A DNA stretch of 64,000 bases from Pseudomonas sp. BSw22131. Its GTDB lineage: Bacteria > Pseudomonadota > Gammaproteobacteria > Pseudomonadales > Pseudomonadaceae. The position numbers and the translations under genes were made by a program. The DNA is taken from positions 3,720,001 to 3,784,000 of the forward strand of contig NZ_CP113949.1 in assembly GCF_026810445.1 (NCBI RefSeq), given 5' to 3'. The notes beneath the pieces are model-generated. The model searched no databases and was not told where the DNA came from. It worked only from the letters and a program-made list of their open reading frames with translations. Shown here piece after piece: positions 18,604 to 27,157 of the stretch (positions within the stretch are counted from its first letter, which is position 1; each line of letters opens with the position of its first letter).

Positions 18604-18628
18604 CAAGCTTCAAGCTTCAAGCTTCAAG
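18604..18628. repeat. CAAGCTT heptamer repeat
   Basis: CAAGCTT occurs three and a half times in tandem directly after iolR. A related stretch (GCTTGAAGCTTCAAGCTTGC) lies at about 47704 after the NodT gene, so this is a dispersed family in intergenic positions. Confidence 0.75.
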
Positions 18629-18703
18629 CCAGAGAGGCTACAAGCGAGGGTTTAGTCTCGCTTGCGGCCTTGAGAGACGGTGTGCACGCCCACCGCAGCA
18701 AGC

Positions 18704-19708
18704 TTAAACCCCCGCAGCTTCGTTGCTCTGACGCATAGATTTCGCGCGTTTTTCGAGCACCACGTACACCACCAGCGCCAGCATCAGTGGCACCAGAAAG
18801 TAGATGACCCGATAGCCAATCAACGCCGCCAGCAATTGGCCTTTTGAGAACTGATGCTGCATTAACGCGATGAACACCGTCTCCAGCACACCCAGCCCGG
18901 CCGGAATATGCGCGATCACGCCCGCAATACTGCTGATCAGCAAGATCCCCAGCACCGCCGGGTAGAACGCTTTTTCAGGCAGCAAGACGTAAATCAGCAA
19001 CGCCATCAACCCCCAGTTCAACGCCCCCAGCAACGCCTGACGCGATGCCTGATTCAGCGACGGCAGGACGATTTCCTGTTTGCGAAACTTCCACGAGCGA
19101 CGCTTGGAAAACCGGCATGCCAGGAAATAGGCCAGACACAACGCCAGCAGCGCGAATCCGATCAACTGCAACGTGGTGTCGCCGATCTTCCAGCCTTCGG
19201 GCATGTCAATGAAACGCCCCGAGAACACGATACCCGCCAACAGCATGTAACCCAGCCAGTTGGTGATCAGGCTCAGGCTCAGGATTCGCGTGATGGTGGG
19301 CACGTCCAGCCCTAGCCGTGAATACAGCCGGTAGCGCAGCGCAATACCGCCCACCCACGAACTGAGGTTGAGGTTGAAGGCGTAGCAGACGAACGTCACC
19401 GGGATGATCTGCTTCACCGACAGCTTGTGTTCGGTGTAGCGCCGCGCCAGTACGTCAAAACCGCAATACGTCAGGTAGCTGCCGGCTGCGATCAGGAAAC
19501 CCAGCGCCAGCGTACTGCTTTTGTAGGACTGCAGTGCGTGCTTGACCTCGTTCCAGTCAAGGTTCTTCACCAGCAGGTACAGCATGATCGGCACAGCGAT
19601 GAAGAAAAAAAGCGTAAAAATGATCTTCGCCCATTTCAGCAACGTGGCGTGTTTGCCCGCTGGCTTGTCCTGACTCCTGGCGTTTGACGTCTCGGACATC
19701 GCACTCAT
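18704..19708 (-). CDS. ybhN: YbhN/UPF0104 family inner-membrane protein
   Basis: A 334-residue membrane protein of the lysylphosphatidylglycerol-synthetase transmembrane (UPF0104) family. About eight helices can be counted from residue 25 on, for example IIFTLFFFIAVPIMLYLLV and LLISSIAGVIAHIPAGLGVLE, the latter a family signature. It lacks the cytoplasmic aminoacyl-transfer domain of MprF. Its start overlaps the clsB stop (ATGA), giving the order ybhP-clsB-ybhN found in E. coli. In E. coli YbhN is a poorly understood membrane protein linked to phospholipid handling. Confidence 0.85.
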   Translation of the reverse strand: MSAMSETSNARSQDKPAGKHATLLKWAKIIFTLFFFIAVPIMLYLLVKNLDWNEVKHALQSYKSSTLALGFLIAAGSYLTYCGFDVLARRYTEHKLSVKQIIPVTFVCYAFNLNLSSWVGGIALRYRLYSRLGLDVPTITRILSLSLITNWLGYMLLAGIVFSGRFIDMPEGWKIGDTTLQLIGFALLALCLAYFLACRFSKRRSWKFRKQEIVLPSLNQASRQALLGALNWGLMALLIYVLLPEKAFYPAVLGILLISSIAGVIAHIPAGLGVLETVFIALMQHQFSKGQLLAALIGYRVIYFLVPLMLALVVYVVLEKRAKSMRQSNEAAGV

Positions 19709-20958
19709 ACCGACTTCTCCTGATCGTGCAGCTCATCCTCGTTTTTAATCTCGGCGGCTGCAGGCAAGGCCTGAGGCGCGCGCATGGGCTTGAGGCGCAA
19801 ACCGTGAACCGGAAACAATCCGGCGATGGCCGGAAAATGACGCAAAAAGTGGAAGCTCAGGAAGATCATCGGTGCCCGCCACCACTGCCCTTTCGCCAGG
19901 CCCTTGAGGTTGACCTGCTTGCTGTGCGCCGCCGCCAATTCCTTGAGGTGCTCGTGCAACTGCTGGTTGAGGCGCTGGTCGCGAATGAACAGGTTGGCTT
20001 CAAGGTTCAGCGCAAGGCTCAGCGGATCAAGGTTGCTGGAGCCCACCGTCGACCATTCCTGATCGACCAGGGCCACTTTGCCGTGCAAGGCGCGCTGGGT
20101 GTACTCGTGGATCACCACGCCTTCGCGCAGCAGCCATGTGTAGGTGAGCCGCGAGCACATGCGCACAAAGGGCATGTCCGGCTGGCCCTGAAGAATCAGG
20201 GTCACTTTGACGCCACGTCGCGCCGCGCTGCGCAGCTCCCGCAAGAATCGGTAGCTGGGAAAGAAATACGCATTGGCGATGGTGATGCGCTGGGTAGCAG
20301 TGCTCATCGCCCTCAGGTATTGCTCTTCGATGTCGGTGGTGTGCTCGCGATTGTCCCGCTCGGCCAAGAGCATTCTGGCGCTGCCGGTCTGGCGTGTGAC
20401 GACCTTCAGCGGCGACCAGCTTTTGCGGACAACCGGCCCCAGCATGCCGGTCGTGGAGCGATAGATGTCGGCGACAATTGGCCCGCGCACCTTGACTGCA
20501 TAATCCTGCTTGGCGGTGATGCCTGTGTCGGCCATGTGATCGACGCTGTAGTTGATACCACCGATGAATGCCAGTTGGGCATCGATCACCACGACTTTGC
20601 GGTGCAGACGGCGGAACAGGTTGGTGCGCATCCCCATGAGCTTGGGGCGCGGGTCAAACAGCTGGATCTGCACGCCCGCGTCGGTCATCTCCCTGACGAA
20701 CGCAGAACTCAAATCGCTGGTCCCGTAATCATCAACGGTCATGACCACCCGCACGCCCCGCTGTGCGGCGTCGATCAATACGCGCTGCAGCGCCTCGCCT
20801 ACGCGGTCTTCGAACAGGATGAAGGTTTCAATCAACACCTCCTGCTGCGCGGCGCCGATGGACTCGAACACCTGGGTGAAGAAGTCGTCACCGTTGATCA
20901 GCAACTCCACCGAGTTGCCTTCATGCCACGTTCCGACCTTATTCTTTTTGGCGTTCAT
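19705..20958 (-). CDS. clsB: Cardiolipin synthase B-type phospholipase D protein
   Basis: A 417-residue phospholipase-D superfamily protein, close to the length of E. coli ClsB. Two HKD motifs are visible: [20 protein letters not shown] near residue 125 and [20 protein letters not shown] near residue 305. It has no N-terminal membrane helices, unlike ClsA. It condenses phosphatidylglycerol to cardiolipin and may also form PG from PE and glycerol. ATG at 20958 overlaps the ybhP stop (ATGA), with GGAG-like bases (GGAGATAACCCT) upstream; the open frame before it only shadows ybhP. Translationally coupled to ybhP and ybhN. Confidence 0.93.
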   Translation of the reverse strand: MNAKKNKVGTWHEGNSVELLINGDDFFTQVFESIGAAQQEVLIETFILFEDRVGEALQRVLIDAAQRGVRVVMTVDDYGTSDLSSAFVREMTDAGVQIQLFDPRPKLMGMRTNLFRRLHRKVVVIDAQLAFIGGINYSVDHMADTGITAKQDYAVKVRGPIVADIYRSTTGMLGPVVRKSWSPLKVVTRQTGSARMLLAERDNREHTTDIEEQYLRAMSTATQRITIANAYFFPSYRFLRELRSAARRGVKVTLILQGQPDMPFVRMCSRLTYTWLLREGVVIHEYTQRALHGKVALVDQEWSTVGSSNLDPLSLALNLEANLFIRDQRLNQQLHEHLKELAAAHSKQVNLKGLAKGQWWRAPMIFLSFHFLRHFPAIAGLFPVHGLRLKPMRAPQALPAAAEIKNEDELHDQEKSV

Positions 20959-21749
20959 AGGGTTATCTCCACCGCCAACGGCGCATGATCGGAAAGATGG
21001 GACCAGGGCCGGCTGGACAGCACTCTGGGGGCGCGCACGCGAACATTTCGCACGTAGATTCTGTCCAGGCGCAGCAACGGGAAGCGTGCCGGAAAACTTT
21101 TGGCCGGCGCACCAAACGTACTGACAAACACCTCTTGCAAACCGGTGTGAGCCAACGCGGCATCGGCCTTCTGCCGCCAGTCGTTGAAATCCCCGGCCAC
21201 GATGACCGGCGCATCCTGCGGTAAACCAGCCAGCAGGTCGGCGAGCAGCTTGAGCTGTTGCTGACGGTGCACTTCCCTCAGGCCCAGGTGCACGCAAATC
21301 GCATGGACTTCACCAAAGTGCGGCACCTCTAGCACACAGTGCAGCAAGCCCCTTTCTTCAGTGCCGTGGATCGAGATATCGAGGTTCTCATGGCGCAGGA
21401 TCGGGTATTTGGACAGCAGCGCATTGCCGTGATGACCATGGGGATAAACGGCATTTCGCCCGTAGGCAAAATCCGTCCACACACTGTCCGCGAGGAATTC
21501 GTACTGCGATAGCGTCGGCCAGTTCTTGACCTTCTGGGCGTGGTTTTGGTGTTCGCCGTGGACTTCCTGCAGAAACACCACATCAGCCGACACTTCGCGT
21601 ACCGCATCACGCAGCTCCGGCAGGATGAAGCGCCGATTGAAGACGCCAAATCCCATGTGCATGTTCATGGTGAGCAGGTTCAGCGTCACTTCGGCAGTCG
21701 CTGATTGATGCGGGCCTGAAGTGTGTTGCGGGATCAATGCACTGGTCAA
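20955..21749 (-). CDS. ybhP: Endonuclease/exonuclease/phosphatase family protein YbhP
   Basis: A 264-residue EEP-superfamily protein. Seen: TMNMHMGF (metal Asn), [10 protein letters not shown] (metal Glu), [37 protein letters not shown] (catalytic Asp/Asn) and [10 protein letters not shown] (catalytic His). I place the start at a TTG at 21749: AAGGAG is seven bases upstream and TTGA overlaps the stop of the preceding gene; no ATG fits before the conserved core. It is coupled to clsB, as in E. coli. A role on lipid or nucleotide phosphates is plausible but unproven. Confidence 0.85.
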   Translation of the reverse strand: MTSALIPQHTSGPHQSATAEVTLNLLTMNMHMGFGVFNRRFILPELRDAVREVSADVVFLQEVHGEHQNHAQKVKNWPTLSQYEFLADSVWTDFAYGRNAVYPHGHHGNALLSKYPILRHENLDISIHGTEERGLLHCVLEVPHFGEVHAICVHLGLREVHRQQQLKLLADLLAGLPQDAPVIVAGDFNDWRQKADAALAHTGLQEVFVSTFGAPAKSFPARFPLLRLDRIYVRNVRVRAPRVLSSRPWSHLSDHAPLAVEITL

Positions 21750-22015
21750 AACAGGGCTCCTTGGAGTTCGCCCCAACGCGTGAGCGCCGGGCCGGTGTAG
21801 CCGCTGGCGTAAGGTTTTTTGCCGCCACGCAGGCTCAGGAAAACCAAATCGTTGATGAAGTCTGGCGAGCAAAAACTCTGGTGGCGGATTTCAATGCTGT
21901 TGACCGCGCGCGAGGCAAACTTGACTTCGTTCTTCTGCGTCAGGCCTTCGGGGTAGAAATCCACGCGCCAAGGCACGTAGCGCCAGCCTGAAATACCAAT
22001 GCGAATCTCGCTCAT
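21746..22015 (-). pseudogene. DUF72 family gene with internal deletions
   Basis: An 89-codon in-frame remnant. The N-terminus is a normal DUF72 start (MSEIRIGISGWRYVPWRVDF, then SRAVNSIEI). It then jumps to the middle-domain motif [12 protein letters not shown], and jumps again to [20 protein letters not shown], which corresponds to the LRLHG...YASGY...L..W part near the end. Family members are about 240-300 residues, so two blocks are missing. The stop overlaps the TTG start of ybhP, so it may still be translated to couple ybhP. I infer loss of the original (unknown) function. Confidence 0.75.
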
Positions 22016-22293
22016 GGAAGAAGTCTCGTGCGTTCTGTCACATCAATGTCGCGATTGCGGCGAGCGCCGGTGCATCTTTGCGATGCTCAGGCCGCCCGAA
22101 TCCATTGGCGTGTTAACGCTTTGGGCTGATAACCGTCTGTGCGAGGGCCAATGTTCACGTCATATGAAGCCTGGCAGTGGCGCTGGTTCCATGGGGTTGT
22201 TGAAGGTTGCGGACGCTGGCAGGTTTTGAAGGGCTCCAGCGAGGATGGGTGCCGTATTTCCCAGACTTTGCCGTGTTGGCGGACCGCCGTAGC

Positions 22294-22965
22294 CTACGCA
22301 CTGGCGGCATCGCGGCCACCGGTTGATGAATCAGCAGAGTGCGCAACACGGCGGGCTTTTTCCCGGCTGCCACAAACGTTCATCTGGCACCAGCGACGGC
22401 GGCCGTTTTTCGAGATATCAACGAACAGCCAGTCGCAGTCCGGAGTACCACATGCCTTGAGCCTCGCCACATCCGGACCGGTCAACAACGCTGCAGCCTG
22501 CACAGCTACCCTCCCGATCAGGCTGGCGGTCATCGCGTCCAGCGAATCACACGTGCACCAAAGCCAGATCACCCCGCCCGGCGTAGCAACAAGCACGCGC
22601 TCCGGGCCTGTGCGAACCAGCTCCCGATTGAGTGCCGCCAGTGCTTCATCGTCAATTCGGCGCCCCAACGCCACCGGGAGCAGCAGGCGATACAGCGCTT
22701 CGCGAAAGTCGATCAACTGCTGGAATGCGTCGAGGTGGTGCCAGGTCGATTCGTCCGTCAACCCGATGAAACGCTGGTGCTCCTGCGGCGTGATCAATCC
22801 TGCGTGCGCATACCAGTGAACGATGTCTTGCAGACTCGACAGTTTGTCGACCACTGCTCTGAGCGACGTGCCCGGCCTGCGTCCGTCGCATGTGTTGAGG
22901 AAGTCGAGCGCAGGCAGCCCCCCCACCAGGCGAATTGCATTGATCTTGGCTTGACTGTAGGACAT
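22294..22965 (-). CDS. CGNR zinc-finger transcriptional regulator (ABATE domain)
   Basis: A 223-residue protein with an N-terminal ABATE/DUF1470 domain (GGLPALDFLNTCDGR at residues 15-29, then DFREALYRLLL near 88) and a C-terminal CGNR zinc finger: CGTPDCDWLFVD, RRRWCQMNVCGSREKARR. The four Cys of the finger are present, with CGSR instead of CGNR. Such proteins are presumed stress-linked regulators; targets are unknown. It begins 89 bases after the end of the APS kinase gene on the same strand, so co-transcription with the operon upstream is possible. The 278 bases downstream show no gene. Confidence 0.85.
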   Translation of the reverse strand: MSYSQAKINAIRLVGGLPALDFLNTCDGRRPGTSLRAVVDKLSSLQDIVHWYAHAGLITPQEHQRFIGLTDESTWHHLDAFQQLIDFREALYRLLLPVALGRRIDDEALAALNRELVRTGPERVLVATPGGVIWLWCTCDSLDAMTASLIGRVAVQAAALLTGPDVARLKACGTPDCDWLFVDISKNGRRRWCQMNVCGSREKARRVAHSADSSTGGRDAASA

Positions 22966-23054
22966 GGCGGTTTCCAGGGCAAAACCAGCATTAAAGACGA
23001 ACGCACGCTCAGCACGGCACGCCGGCCGAGGTCATGCGTCCTGCAAACACGCTT

Positions 23055-23693
23055 TCAACTGCCGGGACAAGAAGAGTCAAGCAGACCTTGTCGCGAACGT
23101 TGCAGCCAGGCATCGATCAAGCGGACGGCGTCGGCAACGCTCACCTCATCGCTGCGCACGTGCACTTCCGGGTAGACCGGCCTTTCATACGGCGCGTCGA
23201 TCCCCGTGAATCCTGGCAGCTCGCGGCGCCGGGCCTTTCTATACAAGCCCTTCGGGTCCCGCGCCTCAACGACCGCCAACGGCGCGTCGACAAAGACTTC
23301 GACAAACCGCTCGTTGCCCACAATAGACCTTGCGTGATGCCGAGACTGGCACGTGGGCGAGATCAGCGCCACCAGCACTGTCAGGCCGGCATCCGCCATT
23401 AATGCGGCCACTTCGGCCACCCGTCGCACGTTCTCGTCCCGGTCCTGCACGCTAAAACCCAGATCGCGGCACAACCCCCCGCGTACTGAGTCGCCGTCCA
23501 GAATGGCGGTCTTGAGCCCTCGCGATTGCAACACTTCATTCAAGGCGTTGGCGATGGTCGATTTGCCCGCCCCGGACAAGCCTGTCAGCCAGACCACCTG
23601 CGGCATCTGGCTTGCGCCTGTCTTCAGTACCGGCGTGAAGGGGTACGGATAAAGAGAGCCCGAGCGCGCCCGGGTGCCGATGTGAATGTTCAT
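23055..23693 (-). CDS. cysC: Adenylylsulfate kinase (APS kinase)
   Basis: A 212-residue APS kinase. P-loop GLSGAGKST at about residues 37-45; then [71 protein letters not shown] and [11 protein letters not shown], all diagnostic. It phosphorylates adenylyl sulfate to PAPS. The start at 23693 has AAGGAAGG upstream. Pseudomonads usually carry the kinase fused to CysN for assimilation, so a free-standing copy behind a sulfotransferase gene suggests dedicated PAPS supply for the product of this operon. That link is inference from gene order. Confidence 0.93.
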   Translation of the reverse strand: MNIHIGTRARSGSLYPYPFTPVLKTGASQMPQVVWLTGLSGAGKSTIANALNEVLQSRGLKTAILDGDSVRGGLCRDLGFSVQDRDENVRRVAEVAALMADAGLTVLVALISPTCQSRHHARSIVGNERFVEVFVDAPLAVVEARDPKGLYRKARRRELPGFTGIDAPYERPVYPEVHVRSDEVSVADAVRLIDAWLQRSRQGLLDSSCPGS

Positions 23694-23728
23694 GGTTACC
23701 TTCCTTGGGGGTTTTACCGGTCTGGGTG

Positions 23729-24502
23729 TCAACGGCGTGCTACATGAATGATGAAGTCGCTGCGCATCGGGTCGTACAACGGCTTGAAATCGCCGAACGA
23801 CTGCACGGTTGCGAAGCCGCCTTGTTTGATCTCCTTAACCAGGGTTTGCGGGCGAATCGGCGCCACGCGCAAGCGGTAGGTCGCACCGTCGCTGAAGGTG
23901 TAGACGAATTCGCAGCGCTGCTCGTTGACTTCACCCAGAGTGACGCGGGCCGTTTTACCACAGTAGTAATAACGCCCGGACGTGCTGAAATTCCCCTCCA
24001 GGATCGCCTGAAAATTACGCTGATCCACCACCAGCAAACCACCAGGGCGCAACAGCGAATGAAACCGCCGCAGCACCGCCAGGCGCTCGGCCTCATCGAA
24101 CACATGACACAGCGAACTGCCCAGGCATAGCACGGCGTCGAACGTCCCCAGTCGCAATGAGTCCAGGTCAAGCCAGTCACAGCAAACCACCGGTGTCTTC
24201 AGGCCGTGCAAGGCCATGTTGGCCCTGGCGCGGTCGACCATGGTCTGGCTGCCATCGCTGGCGCGCACCTTGAACCCCGCTTTAGTCAGTTGAACGGCAT
24301 GAAACCCGCTGCCGGTGGACACATCCAGCACCGTACAGGCACCCGCCGCCAGCAGCAGATCGGTAAAAAAGCTGCCCTCTCCTGCGGCTCGCTTGTCCCA
24401 GTCGATCAACTCATCCCAGCGGCTGACGAACTCCTGCGGGTATTGATGGGCGTAGTTCTGATCGCCCTGGTCCGTATGAGGCTCTAAAAGATTGTACGAC
24501 AT
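23729..24502 (-). CDS. Class I SAM-dependent methyltransferase, glycine/sarcosine NMT-like
   Basis: A 257-residue methyltransferase. SAM motif I is [20 protein letters not shown] (about residues 63-82), with the acidic end of strand 2 in [11 protein letters not shown]. Motif post-I/II follows in [19 protein letters not shown] and motif III in [14 protein letters not shown]. The layout (N-terminal [19 protein letters not shown], then SSLCHV and DQRNF) resembles glycine or sarcosine N-methyltransferases. The substrate is unknown; an amino group on the operon's product is the natural guess. Its ATG follows GGGAG and lies inside the upstream reading frame, a 92-base overlap. Confidence 0.8.
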   Translation of the reverse strand: MSYNLLEPHTDQGDQNYAHQYPQEFVSRWDELIDWDKRAAGEGSFFTDLLLAAGACTVLDVSTGSGFHAVQLTKAGFKVRASDGSQTMVDRARANMALHGLKTPVVCCDWLDLDSLRLGTFDAVLCLGSSLCHVFDEAERLAVLRRFHSLLRPGGLLVVDQRNFQAILEGNFSTSGRYYYCGKTARVTLGEVNEQRCEFVYTFSDGATYRLRVAPIRPQTLVKEIKQGGFATVQSFGDFKPLYDPMRSDFIIHVARR

Positions 24503-25649
24503 GAGCGGTCACTCCCTGTTTACCGAGGTTGTCAGCAAAAGCCTTGTATTTAGCCGCCAGTTCGGCGGCCCGGTCGGAGGCCTCGCTGATTTGCATTTTT
24601 GCCATGAAAAAACCGAGCGATGACTCCATCACCGCCATTTGCTCCGACCCGAACGACACACTGCCGTCGGGGTGAATCATTTCAATGCCGTCCTGCCGCT
24701 GGCACAGTTGATTGGTGGAGATCGCCTCGGCACGGGTGATGCCGTGGGGCAACGACAGCACGATCTGTCCCATGCCGATGCGCACCGGGTAGCCGCCCGG
24801 CAAACCGTGTGGACCGGGCGCATGGGTTTCTGTCTCCTCCAGCGCATGAAGGCCGCAGATGACGTTGACGGCTGATGTGGCGGTGAGGAACTGACCGTCG
24901 ACGCCACCAAGCCGCCGAAAATCGGTGGAGACGCTGGCGAAGATGCGTTCGGCGCTGAATCTGCCGGTCGATTCCACGCCATTGATCCAGTAACGCAAGT
25001 GAAAGTTAGCCACGGCTGGCAGCCCCCCGCGTGGCACAAAGTGGCTGAAGAAATGCTGGCCGATCAGCTTGACTCTGACAGCGTCGGGCTCGCAGCGCGC
25101 CAGCATGGCAATGGCGCAGCGAGTGGCCGGGACCAGGTTGGCGAGGTTGCCGGCGCCGACATGGGGCGCCAGGCCAATTTTGTCCAGCACCGTATTGACG
25201 GCATCGGGAAACGCCATATTGACGACCATCGCCTTGACGCCTGACTGTTTGACGGCCCGCATCAGCGCATAGGCCGGCGCCAGATGCATGGGCAGCCAAG
25301 GGCCCAGTTGCGCCTGATCCAGCGTATTGAAGGCGGCTTTGGGCAGTTGCGTAATGACCCGCCAGGATTGCAGCGACGCGCAGTTGACGATGATGTCAGG
25401 CTTGATGTAGCTCAGGATCTCGGCGTTCTGCTCGATCTGCGCTTCAACCAGATTCATCTGCCACGGCCGGATAGACAGGTTGGCGTTGAGTTGCAGCGCG
25501 CCAAGGCGGACCAGGTTGCATAACCTGGCGGCACTTTCAGCGTCCCGGCTGGCCACATGAAAGTGAAAGGCATTACCTGGGGCGAGGATCTGCAGGATTT
25601 GCAGGCACAGATTCCCGCCGCCGACGATAAGCAGTTTTTTTCGTTGCAT
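24411..25649 (-). CDS. Saccharopine dehydrogenase-like NAD(P)-binding protein
   Basis: A 412-residue protein that starts with a Rossmann fold (KKLLIVGGGNLCLQILQILA) and continues as in saccharopine dehydrogenase/homospermidine-synthase-type proteins: HVASRDAESAARLC, PDIIVNCASLQSW, VVNMAFPDAVNTVL. The second half matches nothing I can name. It may form or reduce a C-N bond, as saccharopine or opine dehydrogenases do, but no substrate is shown. The ATG at 25649 has GGGAG nine bases upstream. Its last 31 codons overlap the methyltransferase; either that overlap is genuine or the last part is read through after a small frameshift. Confidence 0.65.
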   Translation of the reverse strand: MQRKKLLIVGGGNLCLQILQILAPGNAFHFHVASRDAESAARLCNLVRLGALQLNANLSIRPWQMNLVEAQIEQNAEILSYIKPDIIVNCASLQSWRVITQLPKAAFNTLDQAQLGPWLPMHLAPAYALMRAVKQSGVKAMVVNMAFPDAVNTVLDKIGLAPHVGAGNLANLVPATRCAIAMLARCEPDAVRVKLIGQHFFSHFVPRGGLPAVANFHLRYWINGVESTGRFSAERIFASVSTDFRRLGGVDGQFLTATSAVNVICGLHALEETETHAPGPHGLPGGYPVRIGMGQIVLSLPHGITRAEAISTNQLCQRQDGIEMIHPDGSVSFGSEQMAVMESSLGFFMAKMQISEASDRAAELAAKYKAFADNLGKQGVTAHVVQSFRASYGPGRSELRPSIPAGVRQPLG

Positions 25650-25687
25650 GATTGATCTCCCAGATGAAACGGCAGAGCGCGTGCGCG

Positions 25688-26419
25688 CTATCTCGGGTAG
25701 GCCCCGTTGTCCACTGCGATGACTTTTCCAGTCAGGTGCCGGCTCTGATCCGAGAGCAGAAACATGATCACGTCCGCAACTCCCGCTGGATAAATCGGGT
25801 CTTTGAGAGTTTCCTGGCGCTCGTATTCCTTGCGACGATGTTCCGGAATGCGGTCGTAGATCGAGGTGTCGTGAATCAACGCAGGCGAGACGGCGTTAAC
25901 CCGCACCCGGGGCGCAAAATTCCAGGCGTTGGCCTTGGTCAGCCCGATGACGCCGGCTTTAGTCGCGCCATACAACGCGTCGAAACTGCCCACTTCACCG
26001 GCCACCGAGGCGATGTTGACGATGCAGCGTGCGCCGTCCGTCTGGGCTGTCTGCTGCGCGAAGTCTTTGGACAGGTACACCAGCGACTTGAGGTTAAGCG
26101 CCCAGATTTCATCGATTTCCTCATCTGTGTAGTCGTAAACGCTTTTGCCGTGATAAACGCCTGCGTTATTGATCAGCGCATACAACGAGGCGTGACGGTG
26201 CTTGCCGCACAAGTCGGGGATGAACGTTTTGAAGACTTCCTGCCGGGAGAAGTCGGCGACGTGCAGCTCAAGGTGCTCGCTTTGCAGGTCGCGCCCCAGT
26301 GCACCAAGGCCCTTCTCGTCCTTGTCAGCCGCGATCACATAAAATCCCGCCTCAAGGCACGCCACGACTGTCGCCCTTCCGATGCCGTTTGCAGCGCCGG
26401 TGATCACTACTTTTTTCAT
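25688..26419 (-). CDS. Short-chain dehydrogenase/reductase
   Basis: A 243-residue classical SDR. Cofactor motif TGAANGIGRA at residues 7-16, Asp/Lys at the end of strand 2 (AADKDEKG) favouring NAD(H), structural NNAG in LINNAGVYHGKS, catalytic Ser in IVNIASVAGEV, and Tyr/Lys in YGATKAG. The C-terminal substrate loop (PALIHDTSIYDRIPEHRRKEY) gives no clue to substrate. It starts three bases after the sulfotransferase stop, with AGGGG upstream, and is followed 38 bases later by the saccharopine dehydrogenase-like gene, so it is part of one transcript. Confidence 0.9.
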   Translation of the reverse strand: MKKVVITGAANGIGRATVVACLEAGFYVIAADKDEKGLGALGRDLQSEHLELHVADFSRQEVFKTFIPDLCGKHRHASLYALINNAGVYHGKSVYDYTDEEIDEIWALNLKSLVYLSKDFAQQTAQTDGARCIVNIASVAGEVGSFDALYGATKAGVIGLTKANAWNFAPRVRVNAVSPALIHDTSIYDRIPEHRRKEYERQETLKDPIYPAGVADVIMFLLSDQSRHLTGKVIAVDNGAYPR

Positions 26420-26422
26420 CCC

Positions 26423-27157
26423 TTACCCCTGCTGAGCGAATTGATTCATGCGTTCGTAGGACGGACGGTGAACGGCGTAATACCCCGCCAGACGCGGGTT
26501 TGCCTGAATTTGCGCTTCGTCGAACGCGCAGGTGTGGCGCGTGTCGATGCCGGTGCTGTGCTCGGCATCGCGATGCCAGCTGCGCCACGGCAACCATTGG
26601 CTCGGGCACATGGCCTGCCAGTTCAGGGCGTGCGGCAGGAAGTCCAGTTGCAGGTGATCGCACAGGGTGCGCACGGTGTGTTCCGGTCTGCGCGCAAATT
26701 CCTCGCCGTTGATCACGTGAGGGGTCTTGCCGGTGAGCCGTGTGACCCGGCAGAAAATCTCGTAAAGCGCCCGGTGCCCGATTGATTGCACTGGCATCTG
26801 CGGGTAGATCGCGTGGTGCGAAAGAATGGCGCGCCCTGGCTCGCGGATGATGAAAACGTGTTGCTGCTCCAGCAGAAACTCCGCGTCGAGTTTCAGGTCG
26901 TCCACGCAGTGGTAGCACATGTCCTTGTGAAACACGTGGCGCAGCAGGCGGGCATCGCGCAGCGCAGTTTTGATGCCTTCGTAGGTCGTCGGCATGCGAC
27001 GGTCGGGCGCGTCAAACGGGATCGCTGACTGCTCATCGAACGCCATATGCGCGAAGGGTTCGTGGAACACTTCAAAGTCACCGCGCTCGATGAAAACGCG
27101 CTCAAGTGCCGTCGAACGCGAACGCGGATGCGCCCACAGCGCAATCATGCGGTTCAC
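26423..27157 (-). CDS. Sulfotransferase family protein
   Basis: A 244-residue P-loop-type sulfotransferase. The 5'-phosphosulfate loop is IALWAHPRSRSTALERVF at residues 5-22; the 3'-phosphate motif is HVFIIREPGRAILSHHAIYP near residue 100. These are the two PAPS-binding signatures. Acceptor residues cannot be named. The GTG start overlaps the stop of the transaldolase-like gene (GTGA) with GGGTG seven bases upstream; an ATG nine bases later is the alternative. The same operon encodes an APS kinase, so a PAPS-dependent sulfation step in a biosynthetic route is the simplest reading. Confidence 0.82.
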   Translation of the reverse strand: MNRMIALWAHPRSRSTALERVFIERGDFEVFHEPFAHMAFDEQSAIPFDAPDRRMPTTYEGIKTALRDARLLRHVFHKDMCYHCVDDLKLDAEFLLEQQHVFIIREPGRAILSHHAIYPQMPVQSIGHRALYEIFCRVTRLTGKTPHVINGEEFARRPEHTVRTLCDHLQLDFLPHALNWQAMCPSQWLPWRSWHRDAEHSTGIDTRHTCAFDEAQIQANPRLAGYYAVHRPSYERMNQFAQQG

